A stretch of DNA of 64,000 nucleotides from Ascarosepion bandense (GCA_037127315.1 JBBBDQ010001279.1:911001-975000); one strand, 5' to 3'; positions 43,705 through 55,615 are shown, counted from the stretch's first letter. Numbers and translations are program-made. The notes: generated from the sequence alone by a model not told the origin.

Positions 43705-44463
43705 ACAGTGAATCAAGCATTTTCTTCCGGCATCTTTAGAAATAGATCGTGTATATGAGTATAGCAAGTGAAGACTAGGCAATACCAACCTATATATTTG
43801 AGAAATGTTCTAATTTTGCTCTGGTCTGGCTTTTTTCAAAATTTTATAGCAGGAGGAGTCAGATACTTAATGATGCGGTACAGTGAACTAAACATTTTTC
43901 CCGGCATCTTTAGGAATAGATCGTAAATATGAGTATAGCAAGTGAAGACTAGGCAGCTCCAACCTATATATGGGAGAAATGTTCAACTTTTGCACTGATC
44001 TGGAGTTTGTCAAGATGTTATAGCAGGTAGAGTCAGATACTTAATGGTGCAGTACAGTGAACCAAACATTTTTTCCGGCATCTTTAGCAATTGATCGTAA
44101 ATATTAGTATAGCAAGTGAAGACAATGCAGCTCCACCCTATATATTTGAGAAATATTCTAATTTTGATCTGGTCTGGCTTTTGTCAAGATTTTATAGCAG
44201 GTAGATTCAGATACTTAATGGTGCTGTACAGTGAACCAAATATTTTTCCGGCATCTTTAGGAATAGATCGAAAATATGAGTATACCAAGTGAAGACTATG
44301 CAGCTCCAACCTATATATTTAAGAAATGTTCAGGCAGCTCCAATCTATATATGGATGAAATGTTCTAATTTTGCACTGACCTGGCGTTTGTCAAGATTTT
44401 ATAGCAGGGGCTGTCAGATATTAATAGTGCTGTACAGTGAACCAAACATTTTTTCCGGCATCT

Positions 44464-44521
44464 TTAGCAATAGATCGAAAATATGAGTACTTGCTATACT
44501 CATATTTTCGATCTATTGCTA
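44464..44521. repeat. Foldback inside the satellite
   Basis: TAGCAATAGATCGAAAATAT and following GAGTA are repeated in inverted order after CTTGC, giving 25 bp perfect arms within one satellite unit. Confidence 0.85.
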
Positions 44522-45479
44522 AAGACTATGCAGCTCCAAGCCATATATGGGAGAAATGTTCAAATTTTGCACTGATCTGGCGTTTGTCAAGATGTTATAG
44601 CAGGTAGAATCAAATACTTAATGGTGCTGTATAGTGAACCAAACATTTTTCCGGCATCTTTAGCAATAAATCGTAAATATGACGATAGCAAATGAAGACT
44701 AAGCAGCTCCAACCCATGTATGGGAGAAATGTTCTAATTTTGATCTGGTCTTGCTTTTGTCAAGATTTTATAGCAGGTGGAGTCAGATACTTAATGGTGC
44801 TGTACAGTGAACCAAACATTTTTTCCGGCATTTTTAGCAATAGATCGTAAATATGATTATAGCAAGTGAAGATAAGGCAGCTACAACCCATATACGGGAG
44901 AAACCTTATTTTGCTCTGGTCTGGCTTTTGTCAAGATTTTATAGCAGGTGGAGTCAGATACTTAATGGTGCTGGACAGCGAACCAAATATTTTTCCCGGT
45001 ATCTTTAGGAATAGATCGTAAATATGAGTATAGCAAGTAAAGACTATGCAGCTCCAACCTATATATGGGAGAAATGTTCTAATTTTGATCTGATCTTGCT
45101 TTTGTCAAGATTTTATAGCAGGTGGTGTCAGATACTTAATGGTGCTGTACAGTGAACCAAACATTTTCCCGCCATCTTTAGCAGTAGATCGTATATATGA
45201 GTATGTCAAGTGAAGACTAGGCAGCTCCAACCCAGATTTGGCAAAAATACTCAATTCTTTGTTTGATCTGCTTCTTGTAAATATAGATTAACGGGAGTCA
45301 GATATTTACTACATTGAAACGAACGCTAGTCCGCTATCTGTAGTCATTGATCGGATATCTGTGTTTCACTTGAGGTCTGGAAAGAGCTTTAGTACAAATA
45401 GACAACCAGGGTAAAGTGCCTTTTTGTGATAGCACCCATCCTTCTTGATAGATTTTACAAGCACGTCCTCTTCATCCCC

Positions 45480-45578
45480 ATTTGAACCAGCGCGAAGATC
45501 AGTTGTTATGTTCTGATCATCCAGATTTTGAGAAGTGCACCTATAAACTGTTACATTTTCTCTTATTCATTCATTCTA

Positions 45579-45609
<31 letters not shown>

Positions 45610-45701
45610 GTCTGTCTCTCTCTCTCTCCCTCTTTCTCTTTCTCTCGTTATTTCTCTCTTTCACACTCTCGTTATCTCTCTTTTTTATTTCTCTTCCCCC
45701 A

Positions 45702-45759
<58 letters not shown>

Positions 45760-46335
45760 TTATTTTGCAGGCTAGTCCTTGCCCTATTGTAGTACTTTGG
45801 CGGGATCAGAGAGTTCAGCTGCCAGGTTCTGGTCTAAACTACTGCATACTCTCTCACACATTGATTCTATCTCTTACTCTTTCTCTCTCTCTTTTCGTTT
45901 TCTCACTCGCTCTCTCTCTCTCTCTCGTTATCTCTCACGCTTTCTCTCTCTCTCTCTCTCTCTCTTTCTTTATTTCTCGCTCTTTATGTATCTCTTTAAA
46001 AGCCAGTTCTTCACCATTTGAGACACTAAGGCAGGGTCAGAGTTGAGATTAGCTGCCTGGTTCTGGACATCCACATTTTGGGAGGTGTACCTGTAAACTG
46101 TTGCATAATCTCTCATTCAGTCTATTTTTTTCTCTCTTTCTTTCCATTTCTCTCTCTCTCTCTCTCTTTCTCTCTCTTTCTCGACAACTCACTCTCTCTC
46201 CCTCTCTCTTCATGTCCAGTTCTTTCGTTATATCTCTCTCTATTTTACAAGCCAGTCTTTCCTCCATTGAGACACTAAGGCGGAGTCAGAGGAGATATCA
46301 GCTACCAGGTTCTGGTCATTGTTACGTGTTAAGTT
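45480..46335. repeat. Tandem repeat of about 250 bp with CT expansions
   Basis: Three to four units, each with a CTATAAACTGTTGCAT-type start, a (CT)n run of variable length, then GCCAGT(T/C)CTT, a GAGACACTAAGG segment and CAGCTGCCAGGTTCTGG. A related fragment (CATCCAGATTTTTGGAGGTG) lies at 47551-47580. A TA run sits at 45725-45757. Open frames (LSLS, RERE) are composition artefacts. Confidence 0.75.
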
Positions 46336-46361
46336 GTAACATGTGGGGTTTCATACATTGA

Positions 46362-46392
<31 letters not shown>

Positions 46393-48040
46393 GCATGGTC
46401 ACTCGCCGTCCACGTGATGACTGGTTCCCGCCAAAAACGATGCTAATAAAAACGGAAAACATCACGTGGTACACTAGTTAGGATTTCGTCCCGGGACAAG
46501 AGCAGACATGTCTCCCTAACTCACACAGACACACGCGCACTAATTGCGGGTAGCAATTAGTGGCGCAAATTTCTTTTATTTTTCTTCTCCGACATTAACA
46601 CTATGCACATTAACTTTCATTCAAACAGGACTTTACATAAAATAACTTTCTACACATAAATTTACAATTTTTCCAACCTTCGTCAGTAGAAATCCACAAA
46701 CTGCTACTACATTCGCATGTAAGTCTCTCTCTCTCTCTCTCTACTCAACGCACACACAGACACAGAACTTTGTCTTCTGTCTGACTTTCTTCATCAAGGA
46801 TTTGAACTTTGAACTCTTTACGATAATCTTAACAATTGTTACAAACCTTTCTTTCAGCTAGAGTAAAAACTTCATACATCTTATTTTGTTTCTACGAACA
46901 GACGAAGGGGAATGACTCTTTCCTTTTCACTTTCTTATGCATGCTCTCTCAACTCCATGTAACCTTTGTCAATACATTGTTTTTCTGGTTACTTTCGCCT
47001 TTTTGTTCTTTCTTAAATCCTGCTTTAAATCATGACCCCATGTTACGTCGAGTCGACTCGTTAAACATAAATTAGTAAGTGGACGCCTTCGTCCACTACA
47101 AACAAAGAAAAAAATGATTGACCAAAACACAGAGCTAAATTACAAACAAATATTTAATTTACGATAACCACAAGATATATATACAAAATTTACAATTTCT
47201 TTGCATTCAAAACAGAAACACAGAGATTATGACTGGCAAATGTTACGGGTAAGTGTTACGAAGGGGAAGGAAGGTGAGTCAAGTATCATAACCCAGTTAA
47301 GATAGCGAAGTAGTTTAAGTACTATACTTTTTGGAAATCCTTAAATTTTAATTATGGTCAATGAAAGAGTCAAAAATATCTATTTACCCATTTAGTTCCA
47401 TGAGGTGCTCTTTCATGTTTTAGTTGGTCGGCAACTTTTCTTAGAGATTCTATCGGCTGGATGCACAGATCCACGAATTAATAGAATCCCTTACTACAAC
47501 TTTTTAGACATTATTAATATTATTTTTTATATATAAATGCATCCTCGTAACATCATCCAGATTTTTGGAGGTGCACCTGTATTGTTGGCATAGTCACTAA
47601 TAATTGGAGATGCTGTGGTGTCCCCCAAATGTAAAATAAATAAAATTATATTAAAAAATTAAAAAATATATATATATTTCTAACTGAAATAAGATATTTG
47701 CTTTTTTCTGAAATTCATATTTCTTGTCGTTTTATCTATCTTTCGCCCCTTTTCTGTATATGGGTCCACGGTGATATTTTAGTGGTTCATAGAGTAAATT
47801 TACTTTTGAACAGTTTGTATTACTGAGAATAGAATTTCGGCAATAATTTACACCATATTAAAATAATAAAAGTCGAAATATTCATGTAGCGTTGTTTTTA
47901 TCGCAATCAAAAAGAATAAAAAATTTGACAATTTACAGTGTCGTAAATTTAAGGTTACCAACAATGCCTTCCCTACAATAAAGCCTCAATTGGATGATCT
48001 TTCTTTATAATTACGATTTCGTTTTTCCTTATTTCACTAC
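46336..48040. other. Unassigned, with microsatellites
   Basis: (CA)n at 46360-46394; a repeat shared with 38055 (CTAATTGCGGGTAGCAATTAG is itself palindromic) at 46540-46560; hairpin GTGGACGCC/CGTCCAC at 47080-47097 next to GTCGAGTCGACTCG. The block could be a degraded LTR but I cannot define ends. Confidence 0.35.
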
Positions 48041-48478
48041 ATTCCAGTTCTGTCCCCTTGTATGGCAGCGAATATTGGACAATGTCCTCAAGGACGAAGG
48101 AGAGAATCGAAGCAACAGAAATGTAGTTCTACAGAAGCATACTGAGGATACCATGAACCGGACATGTGAGCAACGACAAGGTTTTGGAGAGGATGCAAAC
48201 GAAAAGAAAACTTATACTTAGCATCAGGAAGAGATAGCTGAGATTTCTCGGACATGTAATGAGGGAGAAAGGCTTGGATAATCTAATACTCACTAGACGG
48301 ATAGAGGGAAAGAAAGACAGGCGAAAGCAGTGCGAGACATACTTGATGGTCTTGAACTAGTGGTTAGCGGAACGAGGTTTGGGAGAGATACCCAGAGAAA
48401 AAATGTTAAGTGCGACAAGGGACAGGAAAATGTGGATGGCCATGATCGCCTACGTCCTGAAAGGACACGGTACATAAA
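48040..48478 (+). pseudogene. RTE-like LINE 3' end (copy E)
   Basis: Plus strand, in broken frames: YGSEYWTMSSRTKERIEA, RRKLILSIRKR and DRKMWMAMIAYVLKGHGT. More diverged than copies B and C, with a stop for a tryptophan codon after the EM motif at 48122 and three frameshifts. Tail is ACATAAAAACG rather than GAA. Confidence 0.75.
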
Positions 48479-48479
48479 A

Positions 48480-49248
48480 ACGAAAAATTATTCACTATCT
48501 GCTTCATACCTGGGCTTTATTTATTTTATATTTCCTTTTTACCTGGTTTTTCACCCATCGGTCAGTGACAATGACAAACAGAAGGGTCCATGTGAACCCT
48601 AGTTGAGAAAGAGCTATGGGGATCGACAAAAAAAAAAAAAAATTAAAAAGAAAAGGGGTCCATGGGTAAAAAGAAGGTTGAGATCTTCTACTCTAAACTC
48701 TAAGGCAACACTAAAATAAAAGAGAAAGATGAAGAACACTGAATATTACCGCAAAACGGAAGTTTGTTAGTCCAGGGTTTGGGTAATTGTGACTAGAATT
48801 TACCAAAATAAGATTGTTCCACGCATAACTTCCGCTATAAAAAATGTGAAAAAATGTTAAGTAAAAAAGAAAGAGCTATAGAAAGTAATTTTTACTAATC
48901 ATAAAAAAACAAAACAAATAGACTTTTGATGTGAGTCCAAGTAGTTTGGAGCCCTTTTTTAAGTAGATATAAAAAGACAGTGAAGAGACAGCAGAGACGA
49001 AGAAGGAACAGTCGGAGCAACCAGCCAATCCTGTCGCGTAAAGAAGCTAAGCGGTCATCTGCTTAAGACATTTTTCCGCCCTTCAGAGAACCGAGAATTC
49101 AGCTGATTCACGCCGCACAAGTTTCCAAAGTAAGCAGACTTCCAACATCTACCAACACCATGACGACTGCCACCAAGACCTGACTAGTAAACAATCAACT
49201 ACCCAGCTGAACGAATGTTCACAAACCGGAATTACAAAGAACTCGCTC
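48480..49248. other. Unassigned
   Basis: No gene recognised. 48970-49020 (GATATAAAAAGACAGTG then AGACGAAGAAGGAACAG) has a TATA-like site followed by a purine-rich leader and may be a LINE or LTR promoter region. Confidence 0.35.
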
Positions 49249-49735
49249 CTTTTTTTTTTTTTTTTTAATCATCTCACCCCAAGCAAGGCATTCCACTGCC
49301 ACTATTGCGCATGGGGCTACATAGGGGAAGGTAAAGAGAAGGAGTGGTTAGACATAGGGAATGTTAGGAGGAAGGTGACGGATGAGTAAGGATAGCGATA
49401 ATGAGGGTTGGGCAGATGGGAAGAGTGTTTGATAGAATGGAAGCAGGTTAGTGTGTTAGGAGGTGTCTATTGACCTTACATTTAAACTCCTGGAGATTGT
49501 AGCCGCCGAGGAAGCAATCGTGTGGAAGAGAATTCCACAGTCGGGAAGTGCGAGGAAAGAAACTATTGGAGTAGAAGTTACGGCTGCATGTTATCGGTTT
49601 CACTGTAAAAGGGTGGAATCTAGTTGCTAATCTAGTATCGCGTTCAAATTCGTATTTAGTGGGCACCAGTGATCTAAATTCATCGGAGCAGAAGCCGTGA
49701 AAGTATCCTACCAAAATCAAATAAATAAACCAATA
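49249..49735 (-). pseudogene. CR1-like LINE 3' end (fragment 1)
   Basis: Minus strand encodes the C-terminus FHGFCSDEFRSLVP, TRLATRFHPFTVKPI and FFPRTSRLWNSLP, ending KVNRHLLTH with a stop at 49448, followed by a 3' UTR that ends CTTGGGGTGAGATGATT and poly-A (poly-T at 49249-49266). Coding sequence is intact over 90 residues, so this insertion is fairly recent. 5'-truncated. Confidence 0.8.
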
Positions 49736-50019
49736 TTATTTTTTATATCTGATTCTGTTCATTTATTCCGAAGTTTCCGATAAATATTGCAAATAATCTG
49801 TGACATTTCTCCACATGCTCTTCGGAATATAATTTATGCAGATATTTTAAGCAAGGTAATAATGCTACTAAGACGCAAAGGGTTACTGAGTGTTAGAGAA
49901 TATGAGAAAAATACTATAATATTAAGAAGAAAGAAAAAATAAACAAATTAAGACGACAGAAAATAACAAATGGCATTGTTTTTAGAAGATAAAAGTTGAG
50001 TTGGAAGCAAGAAGCTGGA

Positions 50020-50126
50020 AGAATGTTTCACAAGCTAGAGGTGCGATAGAAGAAACTGTTAGCATAGAACTTACGGTTGCATCTAGACATTTCAACTTCA
50101 AATGATGACCCCTTGCAGCAAATCTA
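50020..50126 (-). pseudogene. CR1-like LINE fragment split by two SINEs
   Basis: TGTTTCACAAGCTAGAGGTG through GAACTTACGGTTGC and on to CAAATCTAGT, matching 57547-57660 and 58785-58890. The remainder of this LINE piece is at 50747-50890, beyond two tandem SINE insertions. Confidence 0.65.
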
Positions 50127-50428
50127 GTCAGTTAAGTGCCATACGTGATACACGTTTTGTGCGAATATGTCTCGAAAGAGACATGACTGACTGGGCAGAA
50201 GATTATCCCGCAGTAGGTTGCCATTGCTTTCTGCGGTAGACTGGTTGCCGACCAAGGCTATAGAACTCAATCTGTCCTGTTATTTTAACTCATAACGTGG
50301 GGGAAGAGACGGATTAATACTTCTCCCAAGAGTATTTGTGCGTAAGTGAATGCAAGGAATTCAACTAGAATTCGAACCTGGCACCCCAATCTCTCGTTTC
50401 GAGTCTATATACACTGCACTCCAACACA
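50127..50428 (-). mobile_element. SINE (second family)
   Basis: Full-length minus-strand copy, with AAATCTAGT on both sides (50120-50128 and 50428-50436) as target duplication. Confidence 0.85.
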
Positions 50429-50434
50429 AATCTA

Positions 50435-50747
50435 GTCAGTCAGTCAGTTAAGTGCCATACGTGATACACGCTTGGGCGATCATGTCTCGAAAGAGACATG
50501 ACTGGCGGGGCAGAAGATTATCCCGCAGTAGTTTGCCATTGCTTTCTGCGGTAGACTGGTTGCCGACCAAGGCTATAGAACCCAATCTGTCCTGCTATTT
50601 AACCCATAACTGGAAGGAAAAGACGGATTAATACCTTTCCCAAGGGTATTTGCGCGTAAGTGAATACAATGGATTTAACTGGAATTCGAACTCGGCTCCC
50701 CGGTTTCTCGTTCCGAGCCGATATCCACTGTACCACAACGCACATAC
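50435..50747 (-). mobile_element. SINE (second family), tandem partner
   Basis: Starts GTCAGTCAGTCAGTTAAGTG, ends CCACAACGCACATA. Box B complement GGAATTCGAACTC near 50683 and box A complement CCACTGTACCACA at 50727 match the consensus better than any other copy, so this is the likely youngest copy. Confidence 0.85.
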
Positions 50748-50890
50748 TGAGCTTAATTAATAAAGTTTCTGTACCATAGAGGCATGTTCACCGAAACAAT
50801 TACCATGAAAGTATTTATAGAAAAGACACTACGTTACGGTGGTAGAAAAGGAACTGAATACGAAATACCAGTTCAGAACCAATAACATTT
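50747..50890 (-). pseudogene. CR1-like LINE fragment (continuation)
   Basis: GAAAGTATTTATAGAAAAG and ACTACGTTACGGTGGTAG match the 61870-61950 part of the family (YKYFHGFCS coding on the minus strand). It continues the piece at 50020-50126. Confidence 0.6.
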
Positions 50891-51084
50891 CAGAGTTTTC
50901 TTTGGATTTCAACAAGAATCTCTAAATATATAGCACGAGTTATTCTCCTGTAGGTTAGCAGCAATCATGCGAATAGAAGGTAAAAGTTCTTTCAGATGAC
51001 TAAAAAAAGTAGTTTTATTTTGGAGGCCTTAAAATTAACAAACCATTCCTTGTCTGTTATGGTGAAACACACCTATTCCACAGA

Positions 51085-51384
51085 TATTCACTTCCCGACT
51101 GTGGAATTCTCTTCCAAACAATTGCTTCCCCGACGGCTACAATCTCCAGGAGTTCAAATGTAAGGACAATAGACACCTCCTAACACACTAACCTGCTCCC
51201 ATTCTATCAAACACTCTTCCCATCTGCCCAACCCTCGTCCTCGCTATCCTTACTCATCTGTCACCTTCCTCCGGACATTCCCTGTCTAACCACTCCTTCT
51301 CTTTACCTTCCCCTATGTAGCCCCATGCGCAATAGTGGCAGTGGAATGCCTTGCTTGGGGTGAGATGATTAAAAAAAAAAAAGA
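51085..51384 (+). pseudogene. CR1-like LINE 3' end, plus strand
   Basis: Encodes SRLWNSLP-like codons (CGACTGTGGAATTCTCTTCC) and ends TTGGGGTGAGATGATTAAAA with poly-A. Nearly identical to the reverse complement of 49258-49530. Confidence 0.8.
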
Positions 51385-51740
51385 TAATGAACCCTCCCTT
51401 CTATATTCATAAACGTTAACAGGAAGCTAACTCGAGAAGTTCTTGGGAAGTTCATAGGAGTTCTTAAAATTCTAGAGAGTTCTTTAGAGTTCTATTGGAG
51501 TTCAGTAGAACAATTAGTTAGTTCCAGTTGAACTAAGTCAGTTGATATTAGTCGACAGTTATCCGAATATTAAGGAGTCAGTTTACAGTGGAAGATTACC
51601 AAGATCCTAACATTTTGGGTGCGTTGAGTCGATTAGCAACCGACATAGCATGATTATAACTTTCAGTGCGAAAACTACTCCACAATATTGTCCTAGTTAA
51701 CAATGGCTTGTAGATGATTTTTGCGATCAGCTGCCAATTT
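51385..51740. other. Unassigned, TTCTTGGGAGTTC-rich
   Basis: 51430-51600 has many GAGTTC/TAGTTC direct repeats and ends CCTAACATTTTGGGTGCG, which could be an LTR end followed by a primer-binding site. Unproven. Confidence 0.3.
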
Positions 51741-53350
51741 GATCTTATCAAATCGTTCAGACTTATTTATTAAAACAGGAATAAATAGTTATGTCATCAG
51801 CATACATACCGATTTGCAAACCGATGCCCTCAGAAAGAATGTTTATAAAAACTAGGAGCAACGTAATTTTAAGGATAGAGCCCTGGGGAGCACCTATATT
51901 AATGCAAAAACATCTAGATTGAATAAGAAAAGCTTAATCAGTTCAAAAAATCCCCCAGAAAATGTAATAACCTTTCAACTTTTGAAGACCAGTATGCCAA
52001 ACCCTGTCAAATGCCTTCAAGTTATCCAGAGCAATAGCTCGTTTGACTCTTATCTAAAACTTAATAAAGTCAATCATCAAAGAATCGACCTCAAGAAGCG
52101 AAGAAAAAGAGAAGCCATATTGCTTATCTGAAAGAAGAGCTTGCGAGGTGATATGCTTAACCAGTTTAAAGCCTCTACTTCTTATATGTGATATGTCCTT
52201 TCAGGACGTAGGCGATCATGGCCTTCGACATCTCCTTATCTCTTGTATCTCTTAACATCCTTTCCCCTGTTATATCGCTCAGCCATCCATCTGCTCAAGT
52301 CCATCAAGTATGTCACGCGTTGCTTCCCCTTGTCTCATCTTCCTTTTATCCATCCCCTGAGCCTCAGATTCTCCAAGCCTTCTTTCCTCATTATATGTAG
52401 TGAAAACGTCAACTGTCTTTTCCTGATGTTAAGTAACAGTTTCCTTTTCTCTAAAACCTCGTCATTGATCACATGTTCAGTCCGTGGTATCATCAGCAAT
52501 TTTCTGTGGAACCACATTTCAGTTGCTTCAAGTTTTTTCTTTGTCTTTAATGATATTGTCCAGCATTCGCCGCCATATTGAATGACAGACATCATATAAC
52601 AATCCAGCACCTTCTTCATTGTTTCCAGCGTCCTCTGTTAGAACCTTTCTGTACCTGCTTGATTTTAGTATCTCCAACTTATTATTGGCATTTTGTGTTC
52701 CTTATCTTACTGATTACCATGCTTTCACTTGTCTTGTAGTCCTTCCTTTCCGCTTTTTTTAACTACTTTCTGTAGAAGGTCTTCTAGTTTCTTTTCTGTG
52801 TCTGCTATCAGCACTGTATCATCTGCGCATCTTATATTGTTTAAATTGCGGACAATAATGACGAATCCTGACAGGACTTCCACAGCTCTCAGGATTACCT
52901 CGGAGTATAAATTGAATAGGTCTGGTGAGAAGATATCCTTGTCCTACACCCCTTTTAACCTTTGTATATCTACTGAACTAGTTTCCTGTCCGTATGTACA
53001 GGTTCTTGATTACTCTAATGTCTTTCCCGAATATATCAATCTTGCCGAGCGTTTCTATCAGGTCTTTGTGGCGTATTTTGTCGAATGCCTTTGCGTAATC
53101 TATGAAACACAGGTACGCGTACTTCTGCATTCCTATTACCGTTTTAAATAACATTTAATTCCCCAGAAAGAGGTAGAAGGCCGATAGTTAGAAGAATCAA
53201 ACGGTTTGCCTGAGTTCTTAAAGCTTGAAATTACAAAATAGGATTTCCAACAAGCAGAAGAAGTAGCAAGGCATTTATTATAGAGTCTAGAGAGAACAGG
53301 AGTCAGTTCAGGAGCAGGCTTCTTAAGGACAATTGCATGAATAAACCAGT
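51740..53350 (-). pseudogene. L2/CR1-like LINE RT interrupted by an RTE-like LINE
   Basis: Minus strand: 53340-53160 holds RT fingers (ELTPVLSRLYNKCLATSS and PFDSSNYRP). After the nested element, 52175-51760 continues with LVKHITSQALLSDKQYGF, AIALDNLKAFDRVWHTGLQ (motif A), GAPQGSILKITLLL (motif B) and YADDITIY (motif C). The two halves are consecutive in the protein. Stops throughout. Confidence 0.75.
52190..53155 (-). pseudogene. RTE-like LINE (copy F) nested in another LINE
   Basis: Minus strand from motif A (53100: FIDYAKAFDKIRH-like, frame broken) through motif B, LINSDDTVLIAD-type motif C at about 52820 (ADDTVLIADTEKKLE), to the C-terminus MKKVLDCYMMSVIQYGGEC and RKRQLTFSLHIMRKEGLENL, ending GATCGCCTACGTCCTGAAAG at 52205. 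Multiple stops. Its insertion separates two halves of the L2/CR1-like RT. Confidence 0.75.
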
Positions 53351-54200
53351 ACTTCTTCCATGTTTACTGAACAGCAAATAGTAATTTTTCTCCGGTATAA
53401 ACATCATTATGCGATAACACCGTACTCTACGGTGTTATTATTTGCTCATCACTGCTGTAGCCAGGTATTGAACTCACAACTCTTTGGGTTAAGTCACTGG
53501 AACTAACCATCATCTATATTCACTGGAATATGTGAATATAGGCGTTGAGGGCATTCTTAAGATCAGTGTAAGAATTTTTGTGTCTTATAAAACATAGTCT
53601 CAGTAACCATTTTTTACCAGAGCTCATATTGCAATTTTTGAAGCTAATGATTTTCTCTTGCACTCCGTATTACTGGTTCTCGTATTGCATTCATCTCTAT
53701 TTTTGTTCGGCTTAGGAGATTTTGTAGCCTAGCATATGCGCTGATTCCTTAATTTTACGTAGTTTTTAATGGTGGTCTCTATCAATTATTTCAACTTCAT
53801 CCCATAGGAGGCGGTGATCCTCTTTCTTCCTCTATATGAAGACAACAGTGTGAACAATGTAAATAATGTAAATACCACCTCATCTCAGAAGTATAGACAA
53901 ATACATTATTTTTGTAATATTGTATACTTGAATAAATATGCGAAAAATGTAATTAAATTTGAAATTTTCAGTTTTGTTTGCGTAACAAACGATCGAACAA
54001 ACACCCTGTCGAAGGTTCATTGAAAGGCAGGGGTTAGCAAACAAGCGGCTGTGCCCAGTTATAAATGGCCTCGAGGTCATATCTTCCTCGACAAACAAAG
54101 CGAAGTTCTTCGCCTCGATCTTTGCTTCAAAATCGTTCGACGACAAAGGCCACTCCCTCCCCAACTTCCCACGTCTCACTGAGCACAACCATATCAATAT
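53351..54200. other. Unassigned
   Basis: No gene recognised. An inverted pair AATAACACCGTA around 53415-53443 (CGATAACACCGTACTCTACG, GTGTTATTATTTG) forms a small hairpin. Confidence 0.4.
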
Positions 54201-54497
54201 CAGTCAGTCAGTTAATTTCCATATGTGATACACGCTTGGGCGATCATGTCTCGAAAGAGACATGACTGACTGGGCAGATTATCCCGCAGTAGGTTACCAT
54301 TACTTTTTGCGGTAGACTGGTTGCCAGTCAAGGCTATAGAACCCAATCTGTCCTGTTATTTAACCCATAACTGGAGAGAAGGGGCGGATTAATACCTTTC
54401 CCAAGAGTATTTGCGCGTAAGTGAATGCAAGGAATTCAACTGGAATTCGAACTCGGCTCCCCGATTTCTCGTTCCAAGCCGATATCCACTGCACCAC
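54201..54497 (-). mobile_element. SINE (second family)
   Basis: Full-length minus-strand copy with a four-base deletion in the GGGCAGATTATCCC stretch. Inserted in or next to CR1-like sequence that continues from 54515. Confidence 0.85.
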
Positions 54498-54514
54498 GAA
54501 AACCTAGTCTCCTC

Positions 54515-55385
54515 AAACAACTGGCCCTGATAAAATTCCACTGGTCCTCCTCAAGAATATCAACCCAGAATTATCTCCGATTCTAGCAATGTTATTTAAC
54601 CGTTCCTTGAAGGAGAAACCTTTCCCAAGTATTCAAAAGATGGCAAGCGTATGTCCGCTCTTCAAGAACGCGGGCAACTGATCCTGCCGCTTCTATTACA
54701 GACCCATTAGTCTCCTCAGTATAATCAGTAAGCTTTTTGAGGTCGTTATCAACAAGAAGCTCGTCGAACATCTTGATAGAAACAACCACCTGTGCAACGA
54801 GCAACTCTTCACTATCAATACACACAAGATTACTGACGCCCTTGAATCACACATATCATAAGGACCATAGCATTAACCATCTCGAATATCATCGACAAGG
54901 TGTGGCACAAAGGTTTGTTATATAGATTTCCCAGCTATGGAATCATTGGAATAGTGTTTTTATTTAATACAATCCTTCCTCACAAGTAGATCCCTGAACG
55001 GATTTATTAACAACCAATTCTTCGTGTTCTTGGCGAATCAAAGCAGGCGTCCCCCAGTGATCACGTCTCGGTCTCACCCTTTTTCTGAGTGAATAAATGA
55101 TCTACCTAAGAATATACTCCGACCATTCGTAAATGTCTATACGCCGATGATAAGACTATATACAAGCGCACCTCTAAAAGTCTTGATAATCAGAGATTGG
55201 CAGCTGACCTCTCTTCCGACCAAACACTAACTTGCCAGTCGGGGGAACTGACTGGTTACATTCAACGACTTCAAAAGCAAACTGGTTGCATTCCATCACC
55301 GCCAATCAGACCCCGAACTATCACTAGTCCCTATAAACGAGGAGGCTCCGTGCCTTGAGAGGACATTGACGCTTGTTGAGGAAAT
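54515..55385 (+). pseudogene. CR1-like LINE RT, plus strand
   Basis: Reads, across stops and shifts, KIPLVLLKNINPELSPILA, MASVCPLFKNAGN, YRPISLLSIISKLFEVVI, AGVPQ-SRLGLTLF, MIYLRIYSD and a degraded YADD region near 55148. It covers fingers and palm of the RT; the C-terminal tail is missing. Confidence 0.75.
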
Positions 55386-55565
55386 GTTAAAAAATTAACA
55401 ATAAATTTATAAATTTACTGTAGTTACCGCTCTTATTATTTTTTAATGTTGTGTATGGACGCCCGTATTTACAAAAATCGACACGTTTATACACAGAGAG
55501 AAATTTTAGAATGCTGGGAAGAAGGTCGCTACTACTATGGATGTTCGGACAAGATACACTACTTA

Positions 55566-55615
55566 GTGCCACCATTTTAGACCTTGACAACTGTCAAGGT
55601 CTAAAATGGTGGCAC
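55566..55615. repeat. Perfect palindrome, 24 bp arms
   Basis: GTGCCACCATTTTAGACCTT(GACA) at 55566-55589 is followed after two bases by its exact reverse complement at 55592-55615. Confidence 0.95.

Larger units (their letters stand above)
43395..45290. repeat. 173 bp satellite, about 9 units
   Basis: Units start at TATAGCAGGTGGAGTCAGAT (43404, 43848, 44021, 44195, 44401, 44597, 44771, 44943, 45117), so the period is 171-175 bp with two longer units (206, 196) carrying local duplications. Each unit has GCTGTACAGTGAACCAAAC, TTCCGGCATCTTTAGCAAT and AAGTGAAGACTA. The first interval is stretched by a SINE. Confidence 0.9.

Noticed and set aside
45528..46278. Serine/leucine-rich and arginine/glutamate-rich open frames
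   Set aside because: Translations of (CT)n/(AG)n in the 250 bp tandem repeat.
54592..54825. Minus-strand 77-residue open frame
   Set aside because: Antisense of the plus-strand CR1-like RT finger region (PISLLSIISKLFEVVI).
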